From Arthrobacter sp. NicSoilB8 (GTDB lineage Bacteria; Actinomycetota; Actinomycetes; Actinomycetales; Micrococcaceae), in contig NZ_AP024655.1 of assembly GCF_019977355.1 (NCBI RefSeq), positions 4,030,001 through 4,094,000 on the forward strand: DNA of 64,000 nucleotides, written 5' to 3'. This document shows, piece after piece, positions 1-8,053 of this stretch. The position numbers and the translations under genes are program-made. Numbering within the stretch: position 1 is the stretch's first letter; every line of letters begins with the position of its first letter. The notes below the pieces were generated by a model. It saw only the letters and a program-made list of their open reading frames with translations. It was not told where the DNA came from and did no database searches.

Positions 1-1
1 C

Positions 2-199
2 AACTTCTCCCAGAACGTCGAGGCCGGCATGGTCTGGCTCAACAGCCACAACGTCCGCGACCTGCGCACCCCGTTCGGCGGCGTCAAAGCCTCCGGCCTG
101 GGCCACGAGGGCGGCTACCGCTCCATCGACTTCTACACCGACCAGCAGGCCGTCCACATCACCCTCGGCACCGTCCACACGCCCAAGTTCGGCGCGTAG
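2..199 (+). CDS. hpaE: 5-carboxymethyl-2-hydroxymuconate semialdehyde dehydrogenase, C-terminal end (partial)
   Basis: Only the last 65 codons are present; the gene begins before the window. The tail has the aldehyde dehydrogenase C-terminal signature (GMVWLNSHNVRD, then PFGGVKASGLGHEGG), where the enzyme closes over NAD and substrate. The hpaD-hpaH-hpaI genes that follow point to the semialdehyde dehydrogenase of homoprotocatechuate meta-cleavage, which oxidises 5-carboxymethyl-2-hydroxymuconate semialdehyde. The family is certain; the substrate is inferred from context. The stop codon touches a 66-bp palindromic element. Confidence 0.85.
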   Translation, partial: NFSQNVEAGMVWLNSHNVRDLRTPFGGVKASGLGHEGGYRSIDFYTDQQAVHITLGTVHTPKFGA

Positions 200-265
200 C
201 CCAACTGACTCGCACTTGCGGCCGTTATGAGGCTCCAAAACGGCACTTACTGCGAGTCAGTTGGG
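200..265. repeat. 66-bp palindromic element, family A copy 1
   Basis: Outer arms CCCAACTGACTCGCA (200-214) and TGCGAGTCAGTTGGG (251-265) are perfect inverted repeats, and an inner GCCGTT/AACGGC pair also matches. A second copy of identical length with the same arms lies at 31519-31584. This copy sits between hpaE and hpaD, inside a likely operon, so it could act as an mRNA processing or stabilising hairpin, or just be a dispersed repeat. It could also weaken transcription into hpaD. Confidence 0.85.
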
Positions 266-338
266 TGGCGTCCGGCACCCGAGCCAGCCACCGCCGTCGA
301 ACATTAACCAGACCCCCTTTCAAAGAAGAGAGAAGACC

Positions 339-1412
339 ATGACCAACTTCGTCCCCACCCCTTCCGTCCCGGCTCCGGACATCGTCCGCTGCGCCTACAT
401 GGAAATCGTCGTCACCGACCTCGCCAAGTCCAGGGAGTTCTACGTTGACCTCCTGGGCCTGCACGTCACCGAGGAGGACGAGAATGTCATCTACCTCCGC
501 TCCCTGGAGGAGTTCATCCACCACAACCTGGTGCTCCGCAAGGGACCCATCGCCGCCGTCGCAGTCTTTGCCTACCGGGTGAAGTCCCCCGCCGAAGTGG
601 ACGCCGCCGAGGCGTACTACAAGGAACTGGGCTGCCGCACCGAACGCCGCAAGGACGGCTTCACCAAGGGCATCGGCGACTCCGTCCGCGTCGAGGACCC
701 GTTGGGCTTCCCCTACGAGTTCTTCTACGAGACCGAACACGTCGAGCGCCTCACCCAGCGCTACGACCTCTACTCCGCCGGGGAGCTCGTCCGCCTGGAC
801 CACTTCAACCAGGTCACCCCCGACGTCCCGCGCGGCCGCAAATACCTCGAGGACCTGGGCTTCCGCGTCTCGGAGGACATCAAGGACTCCGACGGCGTCA
901 CCTACGCGGCGTGGATGCACCGCAAGCAGACCGTGCACGACACCGCACTGACCGGCGGCGACGGGCCGCGCATGCACCACGTCGCGTTCGCCACTCACGA
1001 GAAGCACAACATCATCCAGATCTGCGACAAGATGGGTGCCCTGCGCATCAGCGACCGGATCGAACGCGGCCCCGGACGGCACGGTGTCTCCAACGCGTTC
1101 TACCTCTACATCCTGGACCCGGACGGCCACCGCGTGGAGATCTACACCCAGGACTACTACACCGGCGATCCGGACAACCCCACCATCACCTGGGACGTGC
1201 ATGACAACCAGCGCCGCGACTGGTGGGGCAACCCCGTGGTCCCGTCCTGGTACACCGAGGCCTCCCTCGTCCTGGACCTCGACGGCAACCCGCAGCCTGT
1301 CATCGAACGCACCGACGTCTCAGAAATGGCCGTCACCATCGGAGCGGACGGCTTCGCCTACACCCGCGAACCCGGCGAAGAACGCGGCTTCAAGCTCGGG
1401 GCGCAGGTCTAG
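339..1412 (+). CDS. hpaD: 3,4-dihydroxyphenylacetate (homoprotocatechuate) 2,3-dioxygenase
   Basis: A 357-residue extradiol ring-cleavage dioxygenase of the vicinal oxygen chelate type, opening homoprotocatechuate next to the diol to give 5-carboxymethyl-2-hydroxymuconate semialdehyde. The facial triad of the Brevibacterium-type enzyme is present at matching residue numbers: His155 (LVRLDHFN), His214 (MHHVAFAT) and Glu267 (HRVEIYTQDYY). The chosen ATG follows a purine-rich AAAGAAGAGAGAAG ribosome-binding region; an upstream in-frame ATG at 261 would add residues unlike the family and overlap the palindrome. hpaH starts 2 bases after the stop, so the genes are co-transcribed. The metal (Mn or Fe) cannot be read from sequence. 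Confidence 0.95.
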   Translation: MTNFVPTPSVPAPDIVRCAYMEIVVTDLAKSREFYVDLLGLHVTEEDENVIYLRSLEEFIHHNLVLRKGPIAAVAVFAYRVKSPAEVDAAEAYYKELGCRTERRKDGFTKGIGDSVRVEDPLGFPYEFFYETEHVERLTQRYDLYSAGELVRLDHFNQVTPDVPRGRKYLEDLGFRVSEDIKDSDGVTYAAWMHRKQTVHDTALTGGDGPRMHHVAFATHEKHNIIQICDKMGALRISDRIERGPGRHGVSNAFYLYILDPDGHRVEIYTQDYYTGDPDNPTITWDVHDNQRRDWWGNPVVPSWYTEASLVLDLDGNPQPVIERTDVSEMAVTIGADGFAYTREPGEERGFKLGAQV

Positions 1413-1413
1413 C

Positions 1414-2199
1414 GTGCTGGATGCCAAGACCATTGAGGCCATCGCCGACGAACTGCTGGAAGCCGGGCGGTCCAGGACACCGGTCCCCCGGCTGACGGCC
1501 CGCTACCCGGAGATGACGGTCGAGGACTCCTACGCGGTCCAGCAGCTGTGGCGGCGCCGCAACGAGGCCGCCGGCCGGAAGCTGGTGGGCCGCAAGATCG
1601 GCCTCACGTCCAAGGCCATGCAGGCCGCCACCGGCATCACCGAGCCGGACTACGGCGCGATCTTCGATGACATGGTGCTGGAGACCGGCTGCTCGGTGCA
1701 GTGGGACCGCTACACCCACCCGCGGGTGGAGGTGGAACTGGCGTTCGTGCTGAAGAAGGACCTCGCCGGGCCCGGCTGCACCATCTTCGATGTCCTGAAC
1801 GCCACCGACTACGTGGTCCCGGCCTTGGAGATCCTGGACTCCAGGATCGAAATGGAGGGCCGGACCATCGTGGACACCATCGCCGACAACGCCGCGATGG
1901 GCGCCATGGTGATCGGCGGCAACCCGGTCAAGCCCGACGCCGTCGACCTCCGCTGGGTCTCCGCGATCCTCTACAAGAACCAGACCGTGGAGGAGACCGG
2001 CGTCGCGGCGGGGGTCCTGGACCACCCGGCCAACGGGGTGCACTGGCTGGCCAACAAGATCGCCGCCCATGGGGACGGGATGAAGGCCGGCGACATCATC
2101 CTCGCCGGCTCCTTCACCCGGCCCCTCTGGGTGTACCAGGGCGACACCGTCCACGCCGATTACGGACCCTTGGGAGTCGTGACATGCCGCTTCGAGTAG
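1414..2199 (+). CDS. hpaH: 2-oxo-hept-3-ene-1,7-dioate hydratase
   Basis: A 261-residue protein of the fumarylacetoacetate hydrolase / MhpD-like hydratase fold. In the pathway it hydrates 2-oxo-hept-3-ene-1,7-dioate to 4-hydroxy-2-oxoheptane-1,7-dioate, a step needing Mg2+. Visible family segments include GRKIGLTSKAMQ near residue 55, VEVELAFVLKKDL with its metal-binding acidic residues near 108, and NAAMGAMVIGG near 165. The GTG at 1414 is chosen because it lies just after the hpaD stop and gives the usual length of about 265 residues. The 3' end overlaps hpaI by 16 bases, so the two are probably translationally coupled. Confidence 0.92.
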   Translation: MLDAKTIEAIADELLEAGRSRTPVPRLTARYPEMTVEDSYAVQQLWRRRNEAAGRKLVGRKIGLTSKAMQAATGITEPDYGAIFDDMVLETGCSVQWDRYTHPRVEVELAFVLKKDLAGPGCTIFDVLNATDYVVPALEILDSRIEMEGRTIVDTIADNAAMGAMVIGGNPVKPDAVDLRWVSAILYKNQTVEETGVAAGVLDHPANGVHWLANKIAAHGDGMKAGDIILAGSFTRPLWVYQGDTVHADYGPLGVVTCRFE

Positions 2200-3029
2200 A
2201 ACCCGACGCCACGTTCCGGGATGCCCTGCGCAACCAGACGGGCGCTGCCGGCCGCCCTTTGGCCGGGATGTGGGTCTGCTCCGGAAGCCCCCTCGTGGCC
2301 GAACTCTGCGCCGGCTCCGGCCTGGACTGGCTCCTGATCGACGCCGAACACAGCCCCAACGGCCTGGAATCCATCCTGGCCCAGCTGCAGGCCGTCCGCG
2401 GCTACCCGGTCCACCCGGTGGTCCGGCCGCCGGTCAACGACACCGTGCTCATCAAGCAGTACCTGGACCTGGGCGTGCAGAACCTGCTGATCCCCATGGT
2501 GAACTCCGCCGCCGAGGCCCAGGCCGCCGTGGCCGCCACCCGCTACCCGCCGCAGGGCGTCCGCGGGGTCGGGTCCGCCCTGGCGCGGGCCGCGCGCTGG
2601 AACCGGATTCCCGACTACCTCGCCCGCGCCACCGAAACCGTGAGTGTCACCGTGCAGATCGAATCCGAAGCCGCGGTGGCCGCGGTGGAGGAGATCCTCG
2701 CCGTGGACGGCGTGGACGCGATCTTCCTGGGCCCCTCCGACCTCGCCGCCTCCCTGGGGCTGCTGGGCCAGCAGGAACACCCCCGGGTCCGCGCCGCCGT
2801 CGAACACTGCCTCGCCGCCGCCACAGCGGCCGGCAAACCCGCCGGCGTGAACGCCTTCAACCCGGCGACGGCCCGCGCCTACCTGGCCGCGGGCGCCGCC
2901 TTCGTGCTGGTGGGCGCCGACGTGGCGCTGCTTGCCCGCGGCTCCGAGGCACTCGCCGCCGCATACATCCCGCCGGCCCCGGCGGCTGACCCGGCGGTTG
3001 AGTCTGGCGGCAGCCCCGCCAGCTACTGA
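2184..3029 (+). CDS. hpaI: 4-hydroxy-2-oxoheptane-1,7-dioate aldolase (HpcH/HpaI family)
   Basis: A 281-residue class II pyruvate aldolase that would split 4-hydroxy-2-oxoheptanedioate into pyruvate and succinate semialdehyde, the last step of the meta pathway. Family signatures are GMWVCSGSPLVAEL near the N-terminus, LLIDAEHSPNG (catalytic His region), QIESEAAV, and DAIFLGPSDLAASLG with the metal-binding acidic residues. The ATG at 2184 lies inside the end of hpaH. A stem-loop at 3058-3096 follows, so this is probably the last gene of the operon. The C-terminal 20 residues are Pro/Ala-rich and probably disordered. Confidence 0.92.
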   Translation: MPLRVEPDATFRDALRNQTGAAGRPLAGMWVCSGSPLVAELCAGSGLDWLLIDAEHSPNGLESILAQLQAVRGYPVHPVVRPPVNDTVLIKQYLDLGVQNLLIPMVNSAAEAQAAVAATRYPPQGVRGVGSALARAARWNRIPDYLARATETVSVTVQIESEAAVAAVEEILAVDGVDAIFLGPSDLAASLGLLGQQEHPRVRAAVEHCLAAATAAGKPAGVNAFNPATARAYLAAGAAFVLVGADVALLARGSEALAAAYIPPAPAADPAVESGGSPASY

Positions 3030-3057
3030 CGCAAGGCGAGACGCAGCGTTAAACGTC

Positions 3058-3096
3058 GACGGCGGCAGCCACCTCCTGGAGGTGACTGCCGCCGTC
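3058..3096 (+). terminator. Probable terminator of the hpa operon
   Basis: Arms of 17 bases with one mismatch (3058-3074 and 3080-3096) enclose a 5-base loop. There is no U-run, which is common for actinobacterial terminators. It lies between hpaI and the convergent permease gene. Confidence 0.7.
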
Positions 3097-3100
3097 GTCA

Positions 3101-3168
3101 TGCGGTGCAGTTGAACGCGGTGCAGTTGGATGCGGTGCAGTTGAACGCGGTGCAGTTGGATGCGGTGC
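3101..3168. repeat. Tandem 15/30-bp repeat
   Basis: The unit GGTGCAGTTGAACGC alternates with GGTGCAGTTGGATGC, giving a 30-bp higher-order unit repeated twice plus a partial copy. It fills the gap between the hpa terminator and the 3' end of the permease gene. No coding role is apparent. Confidence 0.85.
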
Positions 3169-3186
3169 GCGTCCGGTCCGGCGGTC

Positions 3187-4644
3187 CTAGCTGAAGAGCT
3201 CGCTCTTGGGGCCGTTGTTCTTGACCTTCTGCCAGCCCAGCCACAGCAGCAGGGCGAAGAACGGAACGGTGGCCAGGGTCCACAGGCCCAGGTGGAAGAC
3301 CTCGCCGGTCTTGCTGGTCATGGTGTCGAAGCCGATCAGCACGGTGATCGCCAGCAGCGCGGCGAGACCGGCCCAGCTGGTCCAGGGCGAGCCCGGCATC
3401 GGGAGGCTGGAGACGCGGCCCTTTTGGTGGCGCAGGGCGATCTGGCTGGCGAAGATGGCACCCCACGTGAAGATCACGCCGATCGAGGCGGTGTTCAGCG
3501 CGAGGTCGAAGGCGTGCGAGCCGCCGAGCCAGATGTTCAGGAGGATGCCCACGAGGTAGAACGCGGCGATGGCGAGGATGGCCGCGTAGGGCACGTGGCG
3601 CTTGGACATTTTGGTGAGCCACTGCGGGGCATGTCCGTTGTTGGCCATGGTGCGGAACACCCGGCCGATCGAGTACAGGCCCGAGTTGCAGGAGGACAGC
3701 GCGGCGGTGATGACGATCATGTTCATGACGTCGCCCACCCAGCCGAGGCCCATCTGGCCGAAGACGGTGACGAACGGGGAGACGCCGGCCTTGTACTGGT
3801 CCGAGGGCAGCAGCATGGCGAGCAGGAGCACGGAGCCGACGTAGAACACCACTATGCGCAGCACGACGGCGCGGATCGCCTTGGGCACTTCGCGCTTGGC
3901 GTTTTCCATTTCGCCGGCGGTGATGCCGACGAGTTCGATGCCGTTGTACGCGAAGATCACGGCGTTGAGGACGAGAACCATGACGAGGGCGCCCTTGGGG
4001 AACATCCCGCCGTCGTCGGCAAAGAGGTTGGCCACGGAGGCGTGGCCCCCGCCCACCTTGGCGTTGGTGACCACCATGAAGGTGCCGACGGCCAGGAAGA
4101 TCAGGATGGCGCCGACCTTGAGGCAGGAAGCCCAGAATTCAAACTCGCCGAACGCCTTGACGCTGAACAGGTTTACGGCCACCAGCAGCGCGAGGGCGGC
4201 AATCGCAGAGGCTTCCACCGGCACGTTGGGGAAGAAGAACTGGAAGTACAGGCCGATCGCGATCAGTTCCGCGATTCCGGTCATGCCCCAGTTGATGAAG
4301 TACATCCAGCCGGAGATGAAGGCGCCCTTCCGGCCGAACATTTCGCCGGCGTAGCTGACGAAGGAGCCCGAGGTCTGGCGGTACATGATGAGCTCGCCCA
4401 GTGCCCGCATCAGCAGGTAGGCGATCACGCCGGCAATCGCGTAGGAGAAGATCAGCGCCGGGCCGGTGGAGGCCAGGCGCCCGCCGGCACCCATGAACAG
4501 GCCGACGCCGATCGCGCCGCCCATCGAGATCATGGTCACGTGGCGGCCGCTCAGGGTCTTCTTGTAGCCCTCGGCGCTGAGAGTCGAGTCGACGGCGGGT
4601 TGCGCCGGCGCGCTCTGAAGTTCGGTGGAAGTACTTGGTGGCAC
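3187..4644 (-). CDS. ansP: Amino acid permease, APC superfamily (L-asparagine permease AnsP-like)
   Basis: A 485-residue membrane transporter with about 12 hydrophobic segments. The first helix has the amino acid:cation symporter signature MISMGGAIGVGLFMGAGG near residue 38, followed by GPALIFSYAIAGVIAYLLMR. The loop GRVSSLPMPGSPW and the SFVSYAGEMFGRKGAF segment recall the AnsP / GABA-permease branch. Asparagine as substrate is inference; D-serine/alanine/glycine or GABA remain possible. The start is a GTG at 4644 with AAGGAA seven bases upstream. Its relation to the neighbouring hpa operon, with which it converges, is unclear. Confidence 0.85.
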   Translation of the reverse strand: MPPSTSTELQSAPAQPAVDSTLSAEGYKKTLSGRHVTMISMGGAIGVGLFMGAGGRLASTGPALIFSYAIAGVIAYLLMRALGELIMYRQTSGSFVSYAGEMFGRKGAFISGWMYFINWGMTGIAELIAIGLYFQFFFPNVPVEASAIAALALLVAVNLFSVKAFGEFEFWASCLKVGAILIFLAVGTFMVVTNAKVGGGHASVANLFADDGGMFPKGALVMVLVLNAVIFAYNGIELVGITAGEMENAKREVPKAIRAVVLRIVVFYVGSVLLLAMLLPSDQYKAGVSPFVTVFGQMGLGWVGDVMNMIVITAALSSCNSGLYSIGRVFRTMANNGHAPQWLTKMSKRHVPYAAILAIAAFYLVGILLNIWLGGSHAFDLALNTASIGVIFTWGAIFASQIALRHQKGRVSSLPMPGSPWTSWAGLAALLAITVLIGFDTMTSKTGEVFHLGLWTLATVPFFALLLWLGWQKVKNNGPKSELFS

Positions 4645-4874
4645 AACAGTTCCTTGCAGGTCGGATTAGGGCCGGGACGGGACCGGGATTCGGCTACACA
4701 ACATGCGTTTTTGCCCCGGCGGGGCGGCAGCGTGTACCGAACCTCACAAAGTCAAAGCTTCGCGCGGCTCATCCATCGTACTAGAATTCCGGGCCGGACC
4801 GTGACGCGGGCAACACCGAAGGGGCAGTATTCCTAATTAATGGCGCATGATTCGGGAAATGGCCGAATAATGTT

Positions 4875-6545
4875 CTATTTGGAGTCCGGAAATCCCGGTA
4901 CGTCGTTCTGCTGGGCCACGGCACCGTCCCGCATGGCGTACCGGCGCCAGTTCCCGGCCCCGGCACCGTGCCCGGCGCACGTGTTGAACCACGCCCCAAG
5001 GGCACGGTCGTGGCTGACCATGACCAGCGTGCCCACGAAGCCGGAAAGGGCCGCCTCCAGCTGTTCCACCAGGACGGGCGCGAGATGGTTGGTGGGCTCA
5101 TCCACGATCATCGTCCCGAACCCGCCCAGCAGGAGCCGGGCCAGCGCCAGCCTGCGCTGTTGCCCTGCGGAAAGGCTGCCCACCGGGACGTGGAACTCGC
5201 TGGTCCGGAAGAGCCCCAGGCGCAGCAGTGCCTCGGCGTGCTCATCGATGTTGCCGCCCAGGCCCGCGGCGAAAGCGGGCAGGAGCCGCAATGCCGGGCG
5301 CCGCGGGAGTTCCAGTTCCTGCTGCAGGTAGCCGATCCGGCCGTGCCTGGCCACCGTGCCTTTGGCCGGTTCGAGGGTCCCCGCGAGGACGGAGAGCAGC
5401 GTGGACTTGCCGGCTCCGTTGGGGCCCGTAATGAGGATTTTCTGACCCGCTTCCACCCGGAAATCCGTGGACTCCAGGCGGCCGGGTACGGCCACCCCCT
5501 TCGCTTCAAGAGCGGGGCCCGCCGCCTCGTCCGCCCGCAGATCCGTCGCCAGCTTCAGGGGCACGGGAGGGCGGTCGACGGGGTTTGCCTCCAGCCTGCG
5601 GAGACGCTCCTGGGCATTGCGGACCTTGCTGGAAGCCGCCTTTTGCCACGTGCCGGCCTTGAAGTCGAACCCCATCTTGTCGGCGTCGCGTTGGCGGGCA
5701 TATCCCATCCTCCCCGCGACCGTGTCCGCCTGGAGCCGTTCGGCAGCCATCGCATCCAGCCACCCGTGGTACTGCTGCGCCCAGCGCTGGCGTTCGGCAG
5801 CCTTCTCCCGCAGGTAGCCTTCATAGCCGTTGCCATACCGGTTGACCGTCCGGCGTTCGGCATCCACCTCAATCACGGTTGAGGCTACTTTGCGCAAGAG
5901 CACGCGGTCGTGGGAGACCACCACCACGGTTCCGCGATGAGCCGCCAGCCGCGCCTCCAGCCAGGCCGTGCCGCTGGCGTCCAGGTGGTTGGTGGGTTCA
6001 TCCAAGAGAAGGATGTCCGCGGGATCGGCCAGCACGCAGGCCAGTGCCACGCGTTCCTGTTCCCCGCCGGAGAGTGAACCCAGGCTCCGCATCCGGTCCA
6101 GCCCGCCCAGGCCAAGCCTGTCCAGCGCGGCCTCCACCCGGGATTCCGCGGCGTAGCCCTCCCTGAGCTGATACTGCGTCTGCAGGTTTCCGTAGCGCTC
6201 CAGTTCGTCCGCTTCCGCGTCGGCAAGCCCGTCCTCCAGCCGGTCCAGCTCGGCCTCCAGGGCGCGGAGCGACTCCAGCGCCGCGTCGATCGCGTTGCTG
6301 ACGGTGAACTGATCGGGCAGGCCGTGGGTCTGGGCAAGGTAGCCCACGCGGCCCTGGCTGACGGCGGTGCCCTCGTCCGGGGTCTCGAGGCCGGCCAGGA
6401 TCCGGAGCAGCGTGGATTTGCCCGCGCCGTTTTCGCCGACGATCGCCACATGTTCACCGGCCGTGATGGCCATTTCGACGCCGGCAAAGAGCTGGCGGTC
6501 CCCGTAACCATGGGATACGCCCGTCAGGCGCAGATGTTCGCTCAA
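4875..6545 (-). CDS. ABC-F family ATPase (ribosome-associated, possible antibiotic resistance factor)
   Basis: A 556-residue soluble protein with two ABC domains and no membrane segment. Domain 1 has Walker A GENGAGKST near residue 37, signature LSGGEQERVALA and Walker B ILLLDEPTNHLD. Domain 2 has GPNGAGKST, LSAGQQRRLALARLL and MIVDEPTNHL. The interdomain linker is rich in charged residues, Arg and Ala (about residues 245-330), as expected for ABC-F proteins that reach the ribosomal E site. Members either modulate translation or protect ribosomes from 50S antibiotics; which applies here cannot be told. The start is a TTG with AGGA upstream. The second Walker B is followed by NHLAPV rather than NHLD. 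Confidence 0.88.
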   Translation of the reverse strand: MSEHLRLTGVSHGYGDRQLFAGVEMAITAGEHVAIVGENGAGKSTLLRILAGLETPDEGTAVSQGRVGYLAQTHGLPDQFTVSNAIDAALESLRALEAELDRLEDGLADAEADELERYGNLQTQYQLREGYAAESRVEAALDRLGLGGLDRMRSLGSLSGGEQERVALACVLADPADILLLDEPTNHLDASGTAWLEARLAAHRGTVVVVSHDRVLLRKVASTVIEVDAERRTVNRYGNGYEGYLREKAAERQRWAQQYHGWLDAMAAERLQADTVAGRMGYARQRDADKMGFDFKAGTWQKAASSKVRNAQERLRRLEANPVDRPPVPLKLATDLRADEAAGPALEAKGVAVPGRLESTDFRVEAGQKILITGPNGAGKSTLLSVLAGTLEPAKGTVARHGRIGYLQQELELPRRPALRLLPAFAAGLGGNIDEHAEALLRLGLFRTSEFHVPVGSLSAGQQRRLALARLLLGGFGTMIVDEPTNHLAPVLVEQLEAALSGFVGTLVMVSHDRALGAWFNTCAGHGAGAGNWRRYAMRDGAVAQQNDVPGFPDSK

Positions 6546-6677
6546 GGAGTCCTCGCAATAAAGTGCCCGGCCAGCCCGCGGCAGCCTGCGTCCTCAAGTA
6601 TGGCACCGTCGACTCTTGCCGAGGCACTGGGGCGACTGCCGCCTCTTGTACTTGAATGCCCCACTCCTCCTCGGCGC

Positions 6678-6683
6678 TAGGCT
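6678..6683 (+). promoter_or_regulatory. -10 hexamer of a leaderless promoter
   Basis: TAGGCT ends 6 bases before the ATG at 6690, so transcription would start at or next to the start codon. The same spacing recurs at many genes in this window. Confidence 0.55.
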
Positions 6684-6689
6684 GGGGAC

Positions 6690-7451
6690 ATGGGCACAGC
6701 TCTCCGCACTCCACCCGCGCCGCAACCGGAGCTTTACCGGTTCTCCCGGCTCGATTTCATCACCGCCGGGCTTTACGTGGCGGTGGCCGCATTCTTTGCC
6801 GTGGCCGGCGATCTGCTGGTGCCCCTGATGCTGCAGATCTCGCCGAACCCTGCCGTGGCGTCCTACGCCGTCAACCTGATCTTCTATGCGACCATCGGCG
6901 TCCTGGCCCTGGCCGCCGCGCGGCGCGTTGCCGGCCGGGATCTCCGCGTCCTTGCCACGAGGCCCTGGTTCACCGCACTTATGGTGCCGCTGGCCGTCGT
7001 GGCGATGCTCATCCTCACTGCGGCCCTCGTGGCCGTCAGCGGACCGGTGCAGACCTCCGCCAACCAGGCCGGCCTCCAGGCGCTTATGCAGCAGGTCCCG
7101 GTCTGGCTCATGGTTCCCCTGCTGGTGATCGTGGGCCCGTTCGTCGAGGAATACATTTTCCGCCACCTGCTGATCGGCAAACTGAGCCGCCGGATCAACA
7201 TCTGGATCTGCTGCGCCCTGTCGGTGGTCCTGTTCGCGGCCCTGCACATCGTGGGCCAGGAGCAAATGACCCTGCAGGTGCTGATGCCCTACCTCGCCAT
7301 GGGCGCCGTCCTGGTGTTCGTATATGTCTGGACCGGGAACAACGTGATGTTCTCCTACTTCGTCCACGCTTCCAAGAACCTGCTGGCAGTCGTCTTCATC
7401 TACGCGATTCCGCCGGAGGTCCTCGAACAGCTGCAGCAGGTCCAAGGCTAG
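6690..7451 (+). CDS. CPBP family intramembrane glutamic endopeptidase (Abi/CAAX type)
   Basis: A 253-residue membrane protein with about seven hydrophobic segments. The CPBP active-site motifs are present: EEYIFRHLL near residue 152 (EExxxR) and the second motif with conserved His in FAALHIVGQ near residue 188. A third conserved polar segment, GNNVMFSYFVHASKN, has the terminal His/Asn. Family members process membrane peptides or act as immunity proteins; no bacteriocin gene is nearby, so the substrate is unknown. A palindromic element follows the stop. Confidence 0.88.
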   Translation: MGTALRTPPAPQPELYRFSRLDFITAGLYVAVAAFFAVAGDLLVPLMLQISPNPAVASYAVNLIFYATIGVLALAAARRVAGRDLRVLATRPWFTALMVPLAVVAMLILTAALVAVSGPVQTSANQAGLQALMQQVPVWLMVPLLVIVGPFVEEYIFRHLLIGKLSRRINIWICCALSVVLFAALHIVGQEQMTLQVLMPYLAMGAVLVFVYVWTGNNVMFSYFVHASKNLLAVVFIYAIPPEVLEQLQQVQG

Positions 7452-7454
7452 CCA

Positions 7455-7523
7455 AAGCAACGCGGGGTCACATCCGGCCCATTCCGGGGGCCAACATGGG
7501 CCGTATCTGACCCCGCGTTGCTT
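7455..7523. repeat. 69-bp palindromic element, family B
   Basis: Outer arms AAGCAACGCGGGGTCA (7455-7470) and its exact complement (7508-7523) surround inner arms CGGCCCAT (7475-7482) and ATGGGCCG (7496-7503). The nested design matches family A although the sequence differs. It lies between two same-strand genes and may terminate the CPBP transcript. Confidence 0.8.
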
Positions 7524-7579
7524 GGAGACGGTGGGAACTTTCGCGGCCCGGGCACCTTCCGGCGCGGGCCCCGGCGTCG

Positions 7580-7585
7580 TAGGTT
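7580..7585 (+). promoter_or_regulatory. -10 hexamer of a leaderless promoter
   Basis: TAGGTT ends 6 bases before the ATG at 7592; no ribosome-binding site is visible. Confidence 0.5.
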
Positions 7586-7591
7586 CTTTCC

Positions 7592-8032
7592 ATGACACTG
7601 AACATCCAAATCGCCGTGGACTGCAGGAACCCCCATGAGCTCGCCGACTGGTGGGCCGAGACGCTGGACTGGGCCGTGGAGCCGCAGGATGAGGGATTCA
7701 TCCGTTCCATGATCGAGCAGGGCTTCGCCACCGAGGCGGACACCCTGGTCCATCACGGCAGGCTCGTGTGGGGCGCCGGGGCCGCCATCCGCCCGCCCGA
7801 GGAACTCGACGCCGCATCGCCGGCCCGCCGCATTCTCTTCCAGACGGTCCCGGAACAAAAGACCGTCAAGAACCGGATCCATTGGGACGTGAGGCTCGCC
7901 GGCGCGGACAAGGACGAGATGCGCCAGGCCCTCGAAGCGCGCGGCGCAACGTTCCTCTGGACCGCCAACCAGGGACCGCACGAATGGCACACCATGGCGG
8001 ACCCGGAAGGCAACGAGTTCTGCATCAGCTGA
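7592..8032 (+). CDS. VOC (glyoxalase-like) family protein
   Basis: A 146-residue protein with two vicinal-oxygen-chelate halves. It opens NIQIAVDCRNPHELADWWAE, and the second half has RIHWDVRLAGADKDEM ending in MADPEGNEFCIS, the typical metal-ligand Glu context of the Glyoxalase_6 type. Function is unknown; relatives are often annotated as glyoxalase or bleomycin-resistance-like without proof. It has its own likely promoter and lies 21 bases upstream of menB. Confidence 0.8.
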   Translation: MTLNIQIAVDCRNPHELADWWAETLDWAVEPQDEGFIRSMIEQGFATEADTLVHHGRLVWGAGAAIRPPEELDAASPARRILFQTVPEQKTVKNRIHWDVRLAGADKDEMRQALEARGATFLWTANQGPHEWHTMADPEGNEFCIS

Positions 8033-8041
8033 GCCGATTAC

Positions 8042-8047
8042 TAGACT
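8042..8047 (+). promoter_or_regulatory. -10 hexamer of a leaderless promoter for the men genes
   Basis: TAGACT ends 6 bases before the GTG of menB. No convincing -35 element is visible at 16-18 bases. Confidence 0.55.
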
Positions 8048-8053
8048 CGGACT

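Noticed and set aside
3160..4836. A 558-codon plus-strand open frame opposite the permease gene
   Set aside because: Its composition (Asp/Gly/His/Val) is typical of antisense frames; the minus strand encodes a complete APC permease.
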